Origin: Parietaria judaica
Taxonomy: Eukaryota; Streptophyta; Magnoliopsida; Rosales; Urticaceae
Direction: 5' to 3'
Length of the DNA: 64,000 nucleotides
Assembly (NCBI GenBank): GCA_954871525.1
Contig: OX940861.1
Location: forward strand, 11,516,842 to 11,580,841
The notes beneath the pieces are model-generated. The model ran no database searches and was not told the origin of the DNA. It was given only the letters and a program-made list of their open reading frames with translations. Below are positions 10,662 through 21,590 of this stretch, piece by piece (position 1 is the first letter of the stretch; the number at the start of each line of letters is the position of its first letter). Both the position numbers and the translations under genes were made by a program.

Positions 10662-11619
10662 GCTTCAGTGCCTGGATAGCGACGACGCTATCGAGCCCCT
10701 GGATTTTGACCATAACGTCTTTGAACCTTCCGACGTACTGTCGGAGGGTTTCTTCTCGCCCCTGTGAGAGGTTCCACAGGGTCGTAACGGTTGCCTCGTT
10801 CTGGACGTACATTGAATAGTGCCGCAGGAAACATGCGACGAGCTCATCGGAGTCGCCGATGGATTTCGATGGTAGCTTAGCGAACCAGTCGCTCGCCGGG
10901 CCCTGCAAGCTTTCGACAAAGAGGTGGCACAATATGGCCTCCAGCTTCGCCTCCTCGCCGCCTATGCGCTCCGTGGCGATCCGAAATGACTTCACGTGGG
11001 TGTTTGGGTCCGAAGTTCCTTTGTACTGCGAGAGCCTGACCTTTGGCAATTCTCCTAGCTCCACGTTGCGGATCTTTGCCGAGAAAGGTGTCACCCTGGC
11101 CTCCCTGACCAACCTATCAATTTCGGGTGCCGCGCTCGTGGCTTTATGCACCTGCGAGGCAACGTATCCCATTTTTGTCTCCATGCTTGAGGATATTTCC
11201 CTCATCGCTCTCTGGACTTCCTCCTGGATCGTCTCCGCTAAGGTGGTTGTCAAGCCTCCCGGCGGGTTCGTCGTATTCACCGGTGTTGTGCCGGCGGCAT
11301 TGAAGAGATCCCTAATGATCGGCAGCGCTTGAGGCGTCAGGTTGGCTTGCTCTCCCTCAGCCGTCATTCCAACCACTCCCCGAGCTGACGATCCCACGAT
11401 TGCGCTCTCCGGGCCTTCCCTTCTTTGACTCGCCCGCTCCAGAAGGGCAGTAAGTCGTCCGTTCCGCTCTTCCTGTTCTTCCGCCTTCCTGGCCGCCTCT
11501 TCGGCCGCCCGTGTTGCCTCCATCACTTTCATGTTGGCCTCGGCCAACTGCTGCTGGAGTCTCTCCATGGCTGGGACTTCGTCCCCTTCTATGGTGATGA
11601 CGTTGTCGCTCGACGACAT
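10640..11619 (-). pseudogene. Tat element 1 gag N-terminal half
   Basis: Minus-strand ORF starting MSSSDNVITIEGDEVP at 11619. It has an Ala/Glu-rich coiled coil (residues about 18-66), then the retrotransposon gag/capsid domain (KMGYVASQVHKATSAAPEID, SDPNTHVKSFRIATE, SDWFAKLPSKSIGD, YVGRFKDVMVKIQ). It loses frame at KHGLWYLAPFP near 10640, where the protein should continue as in the 9048-10661 ORF. Element 2 reads the same junction (MKHSLWYDPPFREEI) without a break, so a small indel is the likely cause. Confidence 0.9.
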
Positions 11620-11667
11620 CTCGCTCCTTCAAATTCCTGGCTGTGAGTTAGAAAGAAAACAATAGCC

Positions 11668-11685
11668 CCTCGGTGGGCGCCAAAC
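11668..11685 (-). other. Primer binding site of Tat element 1
   Basis: The minus strand reads GTTTGGCGCCCACCGAGG immediately after the 5' LTR end. The same sequence follows the 5' LTR of Tat element 2. The priming tRNA was not identified. Confidence 0.75.
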
Positions 11686-12633
11686 TGTAGAGGGGGTTTT
11701 TCACCACCCTTTTCCAGTCACAAAGATAATCATCAAATAACAAATAAATAACAACAAATGATGAATATCTCTGTTTTATTATAATTTCCGAAATGAGCTC
11801 GGTTTTCTTCCGTTGAATAGCTGGACAGATGAAGGATCATGAGCCTCAGATTTCTCTGTTTCCTTGGCCTTTTTCTATTACAAGATTTCTTCCTCTCTTT
11901 TTTGGGTCTCTTTCCTCTATCTTTTTTTTTTCTCTCCCTTCGAATGAGGCTTCTCTTGCCTTTTATAGAGTTTACGATTTACATTATGCCCCCTAGCATT
12001 TTTCCCGCCTTTTCCCTTTTTAATCATTCGCTCCTCAGAGTGATTCGATGGAAGGCATGGCGGATTTCTGCTTTACGTCACTTCCGAGCAGACTGTCATT
12101 TTGGGTAGGTGAGCTTCATTAAATGCACGTCCCTTCAGCCGTCATCGGGCTTTGCAAGCCCTGGCGCTGACGCCTTTTATCGAGTGGGTAGGTGAGCTTC
12201 ATTAAATGCACGTCCCTTCAGCCGTCATCGGACTCTGCAAAATCATCATGACGAAATCCCTCGTCGAGTGTGATGGGACACTTCTTCGCAACTTGCTTTT
12301 GTGTGGCTGTACTTCCTCGTGATCAAACCTCCTCGGGGATGATCCTCCTCGGGAATAATCCCACTCGCGGTAGAACTCCCTCGGAGATTATCCTCGTCGG
12401 AGATAATTCCCTCGGGCGATGAGCTTCCTCGGAGATTATCCTCGGGTGATGAGCTTCCTCGGAGATTATCCTCGTCGGAGATAATTCCCTCGGGCGATGA
12501 GCTTCCTCGGGGATCATCCTCGTCGGGGATAATCCCCCTCGGGGTTGAACTTCCTCGCCCCCTTCCATGTCGTTTGTGGGCAAATCGACACGAGTTGTGT
12601 TGAGGATGGATTTGACCAAATCCGACCTTAACA
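11686..12633 (-). repeat. Right LTR (5' LTR) of Tat element 1
   Basis: 948 bp, TGTAGAGG...CTTAACA, the near-identical partner of 3860-4808. It carries the minus-strand promoter with TATA box CTATAAAAGG at about 11959-11968. Confidence 0.95.
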
Positions 12634-12638
12634 GTAGC

Positions 12639-13300
12639 TAGGGCAAGAAATCAGAAATATTTATTTTGCTACATTAATTATATGTAGATTATAAGATTTG
12701 ACCAATGTATGAAAATACAATAAATTAAATATCATTTTTCAACTCTTTAAATATGTTCCAAATTTACCTTAAACTTTCAGTTTTTCGCCACGATGAATTT
12801 ATTTCGAGAAAATAGCGGTTAATGTACTTAAGTTTTGATGAAAATAGGGGCTATATATGTACCCAAATTTTATTTGTAAAAAAATAAAAAATAAAAAATC
12901 AAATTGAGTAAAAGTGTAGAGTTTGAGTTCTATGTTTCCATTTTCTCAATCTGTGTTTCTATATTTTGATGTCTCATCATATCGTCTATCAAAAAAATTA
13001 ATTAAAAAGTGTGTAAATAATACTATCAAAAAAATTAATTAAAAAAGCGTGTAAATAATACATGGTAAATGAGAATAGTTTGATACGTCGCTATAAACTA
13101 ATAAGAAAAACAAAAAACACACACTACACTTTATGCCCTTGAGACTTAGGTTCTTACAAGTAAACTTAATTTGAATACATGACCGATAATTTTATTGTTA
13201 TTATCTCTTTCTTACCGTATTATATATTAAGCCCGTTCGAGATTTGTATTCCGGTTCCACCACGAAATTGAAACGCGAGGTTGACAAATGGGAATGGCAG
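12639..13300 (+). other. 3' part of the alpha-amylase pseudogene intron
   Basis: AT-rich intron sequence from the Tat target site to the acceptor GGCAG at 13296-13300. It contains a short tandem duplication around 12985-13050 (ATCAAAAAAATTAATTAAAA followed by GTGTAAATAATAC, twice). No coding content is seen. Confidence 0.6.
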
Positions 13301-13781
13301 GGATCCTGCAAGAAGCAGTGAAGGGAGAGCTATGGCGACTGAATGACTCAAAGGGAAACCCGCCGGGCCTGATCGGTCTGAAGCCGGAGAGCGCAGTGAC
13401 GTTCACCGACAACCACGACACTCTCTCCCAAAACATGTGGGCTTTCACCGCCGACAAAGTCATGCTCGGCTACGTCTACATCCTCACGCATCCAGGCACT
13501 CCAACCATCGTATAGCTAACTCTACACACCTTTGTAATGGATCTGGGCTTCTTCTGGTGGTGCAGTTCTACGACCACCTGTTTGAGTGGGGATTCAAAGA
13601 GCCGTTGACGGAGATTAGGGCAAGGAATTAATGGGATCAGCAGCAAGAGCGTGGTGAGGATTTTGGCTGCCGAGGCTGAGCTTTACATGGCGGCCATTGA
13701 CGAGAAGGTTATCATGAAGATTGGACCATATAACTTGCCGTTTCGGGACAGGACTACGCTGTGTGGGAGAAGAACAAGTGA
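13301..13781 (+). pseudogene. Alpha-amylase pseudogene, last two exons
   Basis: Exon 13301-13509 reads [14 protein letters not shown], then the third catalytic motif FTDNHDT and [11 protein letters not shown], closely like plant alpha-amylases. A 56-bp intron (13510-13565, GTATAG...GTGCAG) leads to the last exon, beginning FYDHLFEWGFKE and ending WEKNK at 13781. That exon has a small insertion and frame change after IRARN (near 13630) and a deletion near 13730, where the family has a segment between IGP and GQDYAVWEK. With the stops in the upstream exon this confirms a dead gene. Confidence 0.88.
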
Positions 13782-14401
13782 TTTTAATTAAAAAACTATT
13801 TCCAGTTTGAATTGAACACACAAATAAAGGTTTGGGAACTTTTAGTAGTTGATATAAATTATTACGTGGAATCGATATGTGTAATGTTAATAGAAGTTTG
13901 GATGAAATTTACAATGTTATTGCAACAAATAGATACTTATACGGTTATACCGCATATATAGATTTTTAAAACGAATTCACAACTGAATTTTCAGTTTTAT
14001 GAACTTGAAGCAATTTTTTTTTTTTTCGTCGTTGAGATAAGAGAGCTCATTATTTAAGATTACTGATCACTTGATACTTTATTATTTAGCTGCACATAGT
14101 CACAAGTTCTTATTTTATTATCAAATATATAATTGGAGTACTCCTTAATTGACACCGATGAAGAAGGTAATGATAAAGACGTTAACTCGACCAAAGACTT
14201 AGAATAGGAAGCTATTTGAAGATGTTAACTTAGATCGGACAAAAAAAAGGAAGTTATTAGTGCACCAATAATCATAACTTAAGAATATATGCCGCGAAAT
14301 TCTATTACTATATATTTGACGCTTTTAAAATATGTTGTCGCTCCGAATAAAATAAAACTGTATGTGAGGGAGCCTTGTTGCCAACATGTAGACTCGAGAG
14401 C
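13782..14401. other. Intergenic, AT-rich
   Basis: No gene, RNA or repeat was recognised between the alpha-amylase pseudogene and the PPR gene. The PPR promoter should lie in the right part. Confidence 0.5.
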
Positions 14402-16513
14402 ATGAACTTGGTCTCATCTTTTGGGCAATCTCTGAAGCACAATCTCTCCCACTTTCACTCTCTCTTCAAGCTCTACACCGAAGCCAAAAACCCCAGGCAA
14501 ACACTTCTTGCTTTCCGCGATTTGTTGCAGAGCAGCGAGAAACCAAGCGAATTCACCTTCGCTTTGCTTCTCAAAGGCTCTGCTTCTTGTTCTTCGTCGT
14601 CAAGATTGAGCTCAGTCGAAGCGCACCAGGTCCACGCTCATCTGATCAGATCAGGCGACGCCGGGAGTTTCATACACATAAGAACAGCTCTGATCGATCT
14701 GTACGCGAAATCGGGATGCTTAACGGACGCGCGACGGGTGTTCGACGAAATGCGCGACAGAGACGTCGTGTCGTGGAACGTGTTGATATGCGGCTTCTCG
14801 CGAAATGGGTGTCACGTCGATGCGGTTTACCTGTTTGTTCGGATGGTCAGGGACGGGTTCCGTCCTTGCCCGGCGACTCTGGTAGGTTTGGTGCCGTCGT
14901 GCGGTAGGAGAGACTTGGGTTTTCGGGGGGAAGTTTTTCATGGATTTGGGGTCAAGACTGGGCTAGATTTGAGCTGTCAAGTGAAGAATGTTTTTACGTC
15001 CATGTATGCGAGATCCGGGGATTCGGAAGCGGCGAAGCAGTTATTTGAAGAGATGGTTGATAAGAGTTTGGTTTCTTGGAATACCATGATCGGTGCATAT
15101 GGGCAAAACGGCTTGTTTAACGAGGCAATGCTCGTCTTTAAACATATGAGGGAAGAGAATGTGGAAGCAAATGCGGTGACTTTAGTGTCCGTTCTTTCGT
15201 CGAACGCTGATCCGGAACTCACTCATTGTTTCGCTTTCAAAGTTGGTCTTACATGCGATTTTTTGGTTATTACCTCACTGGTGTGCGAATATGCAAGACG
15301 CGGAAACTCGAGATCCGCTGAACGGCTCTATATGTCTTTTCCGCAGAAAAACTTGGTAGCTTTAACTGCAATTATATCGAGCCACTCGGAGAAAGGCGAC
15401 ATGTCATCTGTGATGGAACATTTCGCTCGAATGCAGAAGTCGGAGATGAAACCCGATGCGGTCACGATGGTTAGTGTTGTTCACGGTATTTCGGATCCTG
15501 CGCACCTTAGCATCGGACTCGCTTTTCATGGTTATGGATTGAAGATTGGGTTGAGTACTCATAATTTATTTGCGAACGGGCTAATAAGCATGTACTCTAA
15601 GTTCGATCAAGTAGAAGCTGCGTATTCCATGTTTTATGAGCTGAACGATAAGCCATTAATCACTTGGAACTCTATTATTTCGGGCTGTGTTCAGGCTGGA
15701 AAGGCAAGCGACGCTTTTGAGTTGTTCTCTCGAATGAAAACATATGGACACGACCCGGATCCAATCACCGTGGCTAGTTTATTATCCGGGTGTGGCCAAA
15801 TTGGATACCTGCAATTTGGAGAGAGACTTCATAATTATGTGCTCAGAAACCAGGTCGAAATCGGGAACTTTGTGGGCACAGCTCTGATTGACATGTACAC
15901 GAAATGTGGAAGAATAGACAACGCTGAGAACGTGTTCAAAACAATCAAAAACCCGTGTCTGGCAACATGGAACGCGATGATTTCCGGTTTCAGCTTATAC
16001 GGGAAAGAACGCAAAGCTCTCTCTTGCTTCTCCGAAATGCGCAATCAGAAGCTAAATCCCGATCGAATCACGTTCTTGGGAGTTTTAGCGGCTTGTAACC
16101 ACGGTGGTCTTGTTGCCGAAGGGAAAGAACACTTGGAGATGATGAGGAAGGAGTTTGATATGGCGCCCGGACTGCAACACTGGGCGTGCATGGTGGGCCT
16201 GTTGGGCCGAGCGGGCTTGTTCAACGAGGCACTGGGTTTGGTGAGAGATATGGAGATGGAGCCTGATTCGGCCGTGTGGGGAGCTCTGATGAACGCTTGT
16301 TGCGTTCACCGAGAGGTTGAGCTCGGGGAATGTTTAGCGAAGAAGTTGTTCATGTTGGACAGTACAAGCGCTGGGTTTTACGTGCTGATGTCAAATCTTT
16401 ATGCGATCCGAGGAAGGTGGAGCGACGTGGCGAGAGTGAGAGAGATGATGAGACAGATTGGAGGCGATGGCTGCTCCGGCATTAGTGTCATCGAGGGGAC
16501 TGCTTTTGAATGA
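14402..16513 (+). CDS. Pentatricopeptide repeat protein, PLS class with E domain
   Basis: Intronless ORF of 703 aa from the first in-frame ATG (MNLVSSFGQ); no in-frame stop lies just upstream, but the preceding codons back to 14375 lack an ATG. Tandem PPR motifs run through most of the protein. Typical motifs are TALIDLYAKSGCLTDARRVF, RDVVSWNVLICGFSRNG, KSLVSWNTMIGAYGQNG and TALIDMYTKCGRIDNAENVF. The C-terminus has an E-type region (MEPDSAVWGALMNACCVHRE, then YVLMSNLYAIRGRWSDVARV). There is no DYW deaminase domain. Such proteins bind organelle RNA, usually for C-to-U editing, with a deaminase supplied in trans. It resembles my memory of Arabidopsis At2g04860. The N-terminus could target mitochondria or plastids; neither the target RNA nor the organelle can be read from sequence. 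Confidence 0.92.
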   Translation: MNLVSSFGQSLKHNLSHFHSLFKLYTEAKNPRQTLLAFRDLLQSSEKPSEFTFALLLKGSASCSSSSRLSSVEAHQVHAHLIRSGDAGSFIHIRTALIDLYAKSGCLTDARRVFDEMRDRDVVSWNVLICGFSRNGCHVDAVYLFVRMVRDGFRPCPATLVGLVPSCGRRDLGFRGEVFHGFGVKTGLDLSCQVKNVFTSMYARSGDSEAAKQLFEEMVDKSLVSWNTMIGAYGQNGLFNEAMLVFKHMREENVEANAVTLVSVLSSNADPELTHCFAFKVGLTCDFLVITSLVCEYARRGNSRSAERLYMSFPQKNLVALTAIISSHSEKGDMSSVMEHFARMQKSEMKPDAVTMVSVVHGISDPAHLSIGLAFHGYGLKIGLSTHNLFANGLISMYSKFDQVEAAYSMFYELNDKPLITWNSIISGCVQAGKASDAFELFSRMKTYGHDPDPITVASLLSGCGQIGYLQFGERLHNYVLRNQVEIGNFVGTALIDMYTKCGRIDNAENVFKTIKNPCLATWNAMISGFSLYGKERKALSCFSEMRNQKLNPDRITFLGVLAACNHGGLVAEGKEHLEMMRKEFDMAPGLQHWACMVGLLGRAGLFNEALGLVRDMEMEPDSAVWGALMNACCVHREVELGECLAKKLFMLDSTSAGFYVLMSNLYAIRGRWSDVARVREMMRQIGGDGCSGISVIEGTAFE

Positions 16514-17266
16514 CCAAATCGGAGGTTTATGAGAAGTCAACTCAAATCTTTGTCTTTGGTAGCCTTCTTGTAACTTATACATATACACACAGTTACGTAC
16601 ATCTTCGAAAATTCAAACGATATGTCCATTTATTCCTGAAACGACGAAATATTGACTGCAATACATGTCGTTCTCTAACAATTTCATTCTCAAACGACAA
16701 TAATATAGACTAAAATGCATATCGGGGACAAGTTTACCTTCAAACGACAAACATTGACTTGAATGCATGTGGTTTTCTCAAATCTAATATGACATGACAA
16801 TTATACCCTCAAAAAAACAACAAGAAGTTCAGTTTTATGAAGTTTAGTTTCATCCTCAAACAACAAAAATGTTCATGTCGTTTTTTTACCAACTACATAT
16901 ATTTTCAAAAAACGACAACAAAGAAGAAACCAATGAAACCGTAAAAGTTCACGCTTACTTGGTGGTGACTCGGTGAACGTTGCTCTGCAAATTCTTTCAC
17001 ACGCTCGTCTGCTGAAACGACAACAAGCGTGTTACCGGTAACAAGAAGAATATATAGGAAGTGGTTGCCGGAGCCACGTCAGCACCAAGCCCTCTCAACG
17101 GATCACTTACCGTTAATAGCCGGTTCCTCCTGATCAACCCGCGCTCCTTCGAACGAACAAAACCCTAGACAAGCAATCCTCTCTCACTTGCGCTCCCATT
17201 TCGAAATTCGAATTTTGCCGCTCCGAAGTCAACCGCCTCCATTCTCGCTCATCTCAGATCTCTGCA
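16514..17266. promoter_or_regulatory. Intergenic with degenerate repeats and the VID27-like promoter/5' UTR
   Basis: About 16640-16790 holds three diverged ~50-bp units, each with AAACGAC followed by a T-A-T-T-GACT-like core and ATGCATGTCG-like sequence. Nearer the gene, TATATA at 17051-17056 is a weak TATA candidate, and AAACCCTA at 17160-17167 is a telo-box, a common element near the start of housekeeping plant genes. Confidence 0.45.
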
Positions 17267-19332
17267 ATGGGAGCGAATCAAAGTCTCGGGAATCTCTCCG
17301 ATTCCGACGAGGAAGAGCGGAGCGCAGAGGAGGAGGAAGAAGAAGAAGACAGCTACGAGGACGCCGAAGGAAGCGGCGAGAAGGGCAAGGGATCTTCCGA
17401 TCGCCGAGTCAAAACGCCGTCGTCGGTGGACGACGTCGAGGCCAAGCTCAAAGCTCTGAAGCTCAAGTACTCCTCTCCGGCGCTGCAAAACCCTAATCTC
17501 AAGAACGCCGTGAAGCTCTACCTCCATATCGGCGGGAACACGCCCAAGGGAAAATGGGTAACCTCTGAGAAACTTACTTCCTACTCTTTTGTTAAGACCT
17601 CTCGGATCAGGGAAGAGGACGACGGTGACGACGAAGACGACGACGACGATGAAGGGAAGGATTCTTGGTGGGTGTTCAAGGTTGGTTCGAAGGTCAGGGA
17701 GAGAGTCTCCTCGGAGCTCCAATTCAAGACCGTTGCGGCCCAGCTGCGAGTCGATTTCGTCGCTAAGGGTGTTTGGGCTATGAGGTTTTTCACCGACGAG
17801 GATTTTAAGGTTTTTGCTGCAAAGCATCAGGAGTGTTTGTTTGAGAACACGTATGGGTATGAAGCAACAGACACGAATAAGGTTAAGATTTTCGGTAAGG
17901 ATTTCATGGGCTGGGCAAACCCGGACGCCGCGGACGATTCCATGTGGGAAGACGCTGAGGACAGTTTCTTGAAGAGCCCCGAGGCGAAGACACCGCTTAG
18001 GGCTAATCAGGATCTGAGAGAGGAGTTCGAGGAGGCTTCTAATGGAGGAATTCAGAGCTTGGCGCTTGGTGCGTTAGACAACAGTTTCTTGGTTGGGAAC
18101 ACAGGGATTCAAGTGGTAAAAAATTTCAGTCATGGGATCCATGGCAAAGGGGTTTATGTTAATTTCGATCGCGGAAGTTACGACCGCAGTTCGAGTTTGG
18201 CCCAATCTACGCCTAAGAAGGCGCTGCTCATGAGGGCTGAGACCAATATGCTCCTCATGAGTCCTATCACCGAAGGCAAGCCTCATGCAAATGGGCTTCA
18301 CCATCTGGATATAGAAACAGGGAAGATTGTCACTGAGTGGAAGTTTGAGAAAGACGGGGCTGATATATCGATGAGGGACATTGCGAACGACAGCAAAGGA
18401 TCGCAGTTGGATCCCTCTGGCTCGACGTTCTTGGGACTTGACGACAATCGGCTCTGCAGATGGGATATGCGTGATAGGAATGGGATGGTTCAGAGTCTTG
18501 TTGACTCCGGTGGGCCGGTTTTGAATTGGACCCAAGGACACCAGTTTTCCAGAGGGACGAACTTTCAGTGCTTTGCAAGCACCGGTGATGGCTCCATCGT
18601 TGTCGGGTCACTTGACGGGAAGATCCGATTGTATTCTATCAGCTCTATGCGGCAGGCGAAAACAGCGTTTCCAGGCCTCGGTTCGCCTATCACCCATGTC
18701 GATGTCACGTTTGACGGAAAGTGGATTTTGGGCACAACTGATACCTACTTGGTACTAATCTGCACCCTTTTCGTCGACAAAGATGGTAAGGCAAAGACGG
18801 GTTTTAATGGCCGTATGGGTAACAAGATATCGGCTCCGAGACTGCTGAAGCTGACTCCTTTGGACGCACATCTTGCCGGTGGCGATAATAAGTTCCGCAA
18901 TGCACAGTTTTCGTGGGTTAGTTCCTTTCCTTCAATGCTATCTGGCTGCTAAGATTTCTGAGCTTTTTTAATTCGCTATACGAAAATGTCATTTTTTAAT
19001 TACAAATGGAATTTTCCCTGAAGAGTGTACTCGTTGAATCTGATTAGGTGACGGAGAGCGGGAAGCAGGAGCGTCATTTGGTGGCAACGGTTGGGAAGTT
19101 CAGCGTGATATGGAACTTTCAGCAGGTGAAGAACAGCTCGCATGAGTGCTACCAAAACCAGCAGGGCCTGAAGAGCTGCTACTGCTACAAGATAGTCCTC
19201 AAGGATGACTCCATCGTCGACAGCCGCTTCATGCACGACAAGTATGCCGTCACCGACTCTCCCGAGGCGCCGCTCGTCATCGCCACCCCCATGAAAGTCA
19301 GCTCCTTCAGCATCTCTAGTAGTAGGAGGTGA
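17267..19332 (+). CDS. VID27-like protein (CYPRO4/DEM family)
   Basis: Exons 17267-18916 and 19048-19332, joined in phase across a GTTAGT...ATTAG intron, give 644 aa, the usual size for plant VID27-like proteins. The N-terminus MGANQSLG fits a myristoylation site (Gly2, Ser6). Two acidic runs follow (residues about 14-30 and 117-130). The central part ([28 protein letters not shown]) resembles the family's middle domain. The C-terminal half is a WD40-like propeller of the VID27 type ([59 protein letters not shown]). It ends [17 protein letters not shown]. The family is named for yeast Vid27, tomato DEM (embryo and meristem) and artichoke CYPRO4; its biochemical role is unclear. The gene looks intact. 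Confidence 0.93.
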
Positions 19333-19653
19333 CACTGCAAAGTGCACTCGTCGTTCACCTCTTGCAGCTGCTGGCTGTGACGAATCGGACGCTGTTTCTC
19401 GAGTTTCATTTAGGAGTTTGTTTGTTTACTAGGTTAATATTGATATAGTGAGGTGTACTAACTGTACTGTACCCAGCTTTTGGATGATTTAAAGTTGCAT
19501 TTTACGCAGTTCTTATGATTCGACGTTTAATTGTTTGAGTAATTACTTAATCTTCTTACATAATTACAAGATTTTTTTTAGTAAGTCTGAATTCATTGTG
19601 ATGAAGATCGACCCTTAGTGATGAAGCTTTATCATGATCAGGGCTAGTGATTT

Positions 19654-19660
19654 CCTTATC
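19654..19660 (-). promoter_or_regulatory. Possible I-box upstream of LHCA5
   Basis: CCTTATC (GATAAGG on the minus strand) lies about 150 bp upstream of the LHCA5 ATG. I-boxes are common in light-regulated plant promoters, but a single short match is weak evidence. No G-box was seen in the 475-bp gap after the VID27-like gene. Confidence 0.3.
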
Positions 19661-19806
19661 CAAAAGTCTAAGGTAATTCTGTACCTTTGCAATCATATGG
19701 CTCAAATGAATCAGACTAAGTGGTCCCATATTGTTTGGCATTTTGCAAGCACAATTTTAATTGGTTAGAAAGAAAAAAAAAGTTGATAGAGAAAAAAGAA
19801 GGAAGA

Positions 19807-21015
19807 ATGGCTTCGGCTTTCGGAAGAGGCCTCCGCGTTCCACCATGTCCATTATCGAAGCCGGGGCTAGGATCGTCATTGCAGTTATGGCCAGCTCAAG
19901 TAGGAATGGCCCGAGCTCCGACCCGTTTAGCATTGGCTCGGGCCCAGGTACGCCCGACGTGGCTCCCTGGGCTTGATCCTCCATCTTATCTTGATGGAAG
20001 GTGATCTAAACTCGCTCGGCTCGGCTGATAATTCATATGATTGTTCTCGAGATTTTGTTGATGGGTGTATTGTTTTCCAAATAGTTTGGCTGGGGATTTT
20101 GGGTTCGACCCGCTCGGACTTGGGGAGGACCCGGAAAGCCTGAGGTGGTATGTGCAGGCAGAGCTCGTTCATTCCCGCTTCGCAATGCTTGGGGTTGCCG
20201 GAATTCTGCTCACGGACGTAAGTCAATCTTTTGACTTTTGTTGGACTGTCCCGTTGTTCTTCTAGCTCTTTGAATGCCTTTTTGTTGCAGTTGCTTCGCG
20301 TTGTGGGATTGAGTAATATGCCGATTTGGTACGAAGCCGGAGCAGTCAAATTCGAATTTGCCAATACAGAAACTCTGTTCATTGTCCAACTGTTCTTGAT
20401 GGGGTAAGAAGGTAAATTGCATTCAAAGTCTCGAGTGTTCATTCAGTCTGACCACATTCTTTTTTTGCCACGCTCTCACAGATTTGTGGAAACCAAAAGA
20501 TACATGGATTTCGTAAGTCCAGGCTCTCAAGCGGCGAAAGGGTCGTTTTTCGGGATGGAATCTGCTTTAGAAGGTTTAGAACCTGGGTAATCTTCTTCTA
20601 CTGATTTAAAGAATCTGCCACTGAAGAGAACAAAGATTCATACAAGCATTGATTTTGATAGAATCTTACGCAACAAGTGGAATTTGTGTTGACCGACAGA
20701 TACCCCGGAGGTCCGCTACTGAACCCTCTTGGCCTGGCCAAAGACGTCGGTGGTGCTCGTGATTGGAAGCTCAAGGAGCTCAAGAACGGTCTGATTCAGC
20801 TCTATGCTTATTGTCTTTTTGTCTTGTCCGTGTCCGTTCGACTGTTCCTTAACCAACGGCTGTGATTGATAGGGCGTCTGGCAATGATGGCGATGCTGGG
20901 ATTCTTCGTGCAGGCGTCGGTGACTCACGTGGGGCCGATCGATAATCTTTTGCAGCATCTGTCGGATCCATGGCACCAGACCATTGTTCAGACACTCGCT
21001 AACTCTGGCTCTTGA
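19807..21015 (+). CDS. LHCA5: Photosystem I light-harvesting chlorophyll a/b-binding protein LHCA5
   Basis: Six exons: 19807-20000, 20085-20217, 20291-20403, 20482-20586, 20700-20788 and 20873-21015. All have GT/AG borders and join in phase to 258 aa. The order is a transit-peptide-like N-terminus, [13 protein letters not shown], then helix 1 with the chlorophyll-binding Glu/His/Arg set ([20 protein letters not shown]). The middle helix region follows ([17 protein letters not shown]), then [13 protein letters not shown] and helix 3 ([19 protein letters not shown]). The C-terminus [15 protein letters not shown] fits LHCA5 better than other LHCA members, from memory. In Arabidopsis LHCA5 is a low-abundance thylakoid antenna protein that helps link photosystem I to the chloroplast NDH complex. 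All exons are open and no defect was found. LHCA6 or LHCA2 are the alternatives. Confidence 0.9.
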
Positions 21016-21590
21016 AGCGCAAGTGAAAAAATACAACGCAATCAAGTGAAGAGTAAATTAGGACACATTTCTTTCATTACAAATTTAATGTTATAATATT
21101 CGTAACCTTTGTATGTCACATGAAAATGTAACTATATCAGAGTAATTTCTTGTGATGATTCAAACATTTTGATGATGGTTAAAATGATTTTTTGTTATTT
21201 TTTTTTTATATATATTGATAATCTGTAATATTTTACGTCCTTGTTTCAACGACACAAATTTTAAAATTTCTACATATTATCCAAGATACCTTCGAATAAA
21301 AGAAACTCAAACCAAAAGCTATGATTATGGTGTTGCATGAATATACAAGAACAAATACAATTATGATGATTGATAACAGTACAAGAAAAGCCATAACATA
21401 AAAGCATGTCTATACAAAATCCAAGCACATTATTCCTTCTCCCAGGCACCTAAAAAAACACGTAACGCTCCACAACTATAATCTCTTTTCTATATGCGTT
21501 CAAAAACCAACTTATTATTGTACATTAAATAATCACATTCACAACCATGTCCATCCAATAGAAATCCCCCGGAAAACGTAAAGTTCGGAA
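21016..21590. other. Convergent intergenic region, LHCA5 and WEB1-like 3' ends
   Basis: AT-rich sequence with runs of T around 21195-21215. It should hold the 3' UTRs of the two convergent genes. No further feature was recognised. Confidence 0.5.

Larger units (their letters stand above)
3855..12638 (-). mobile_element. Nearly complete Ty3/gypsy Tat-lineage LTR retrotransposon, minus orientation
   Basis: The element (3860-12633, about 8.8 kb) is bounded by GTAGC direct repeats at 3855-3859 and 12634-12638, the expected 5-bp target-site duplication. LTRs begin TGTAGAGG and end CCTTAACA. On the minus strand the order is 5' LTR, primer binding site, gag, protease, RT, RNase H, a second RNase H, integrase, a spacer with tandem repeats, polypurine tract, 3' LTR. 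The second RNase H domain before integrase is diagnostic of the Tat lineage. The LTRs differ by only about ten substitutions and one indel by eye, so the insertion is recent. One gag frameshift and three in-frame pol stops make this copy non-autonomous. It lies inside an intron of a dead alpha-amylase gene. Confidence 0.93.

Noticed and set aside
14375..14401. Upstream TTG-started extension of the PPR protein
   Set aside because: There is no ATG in that extension, and the first in-frame ATG at 14402 gives a normal PPR N-terminus.
17249..17827. 192-aa minus-strand ORF
   Set aside because: It is the antisense shadow of the acidic VID27-like exon, which has clear family similarity, a proper start and a splice site.
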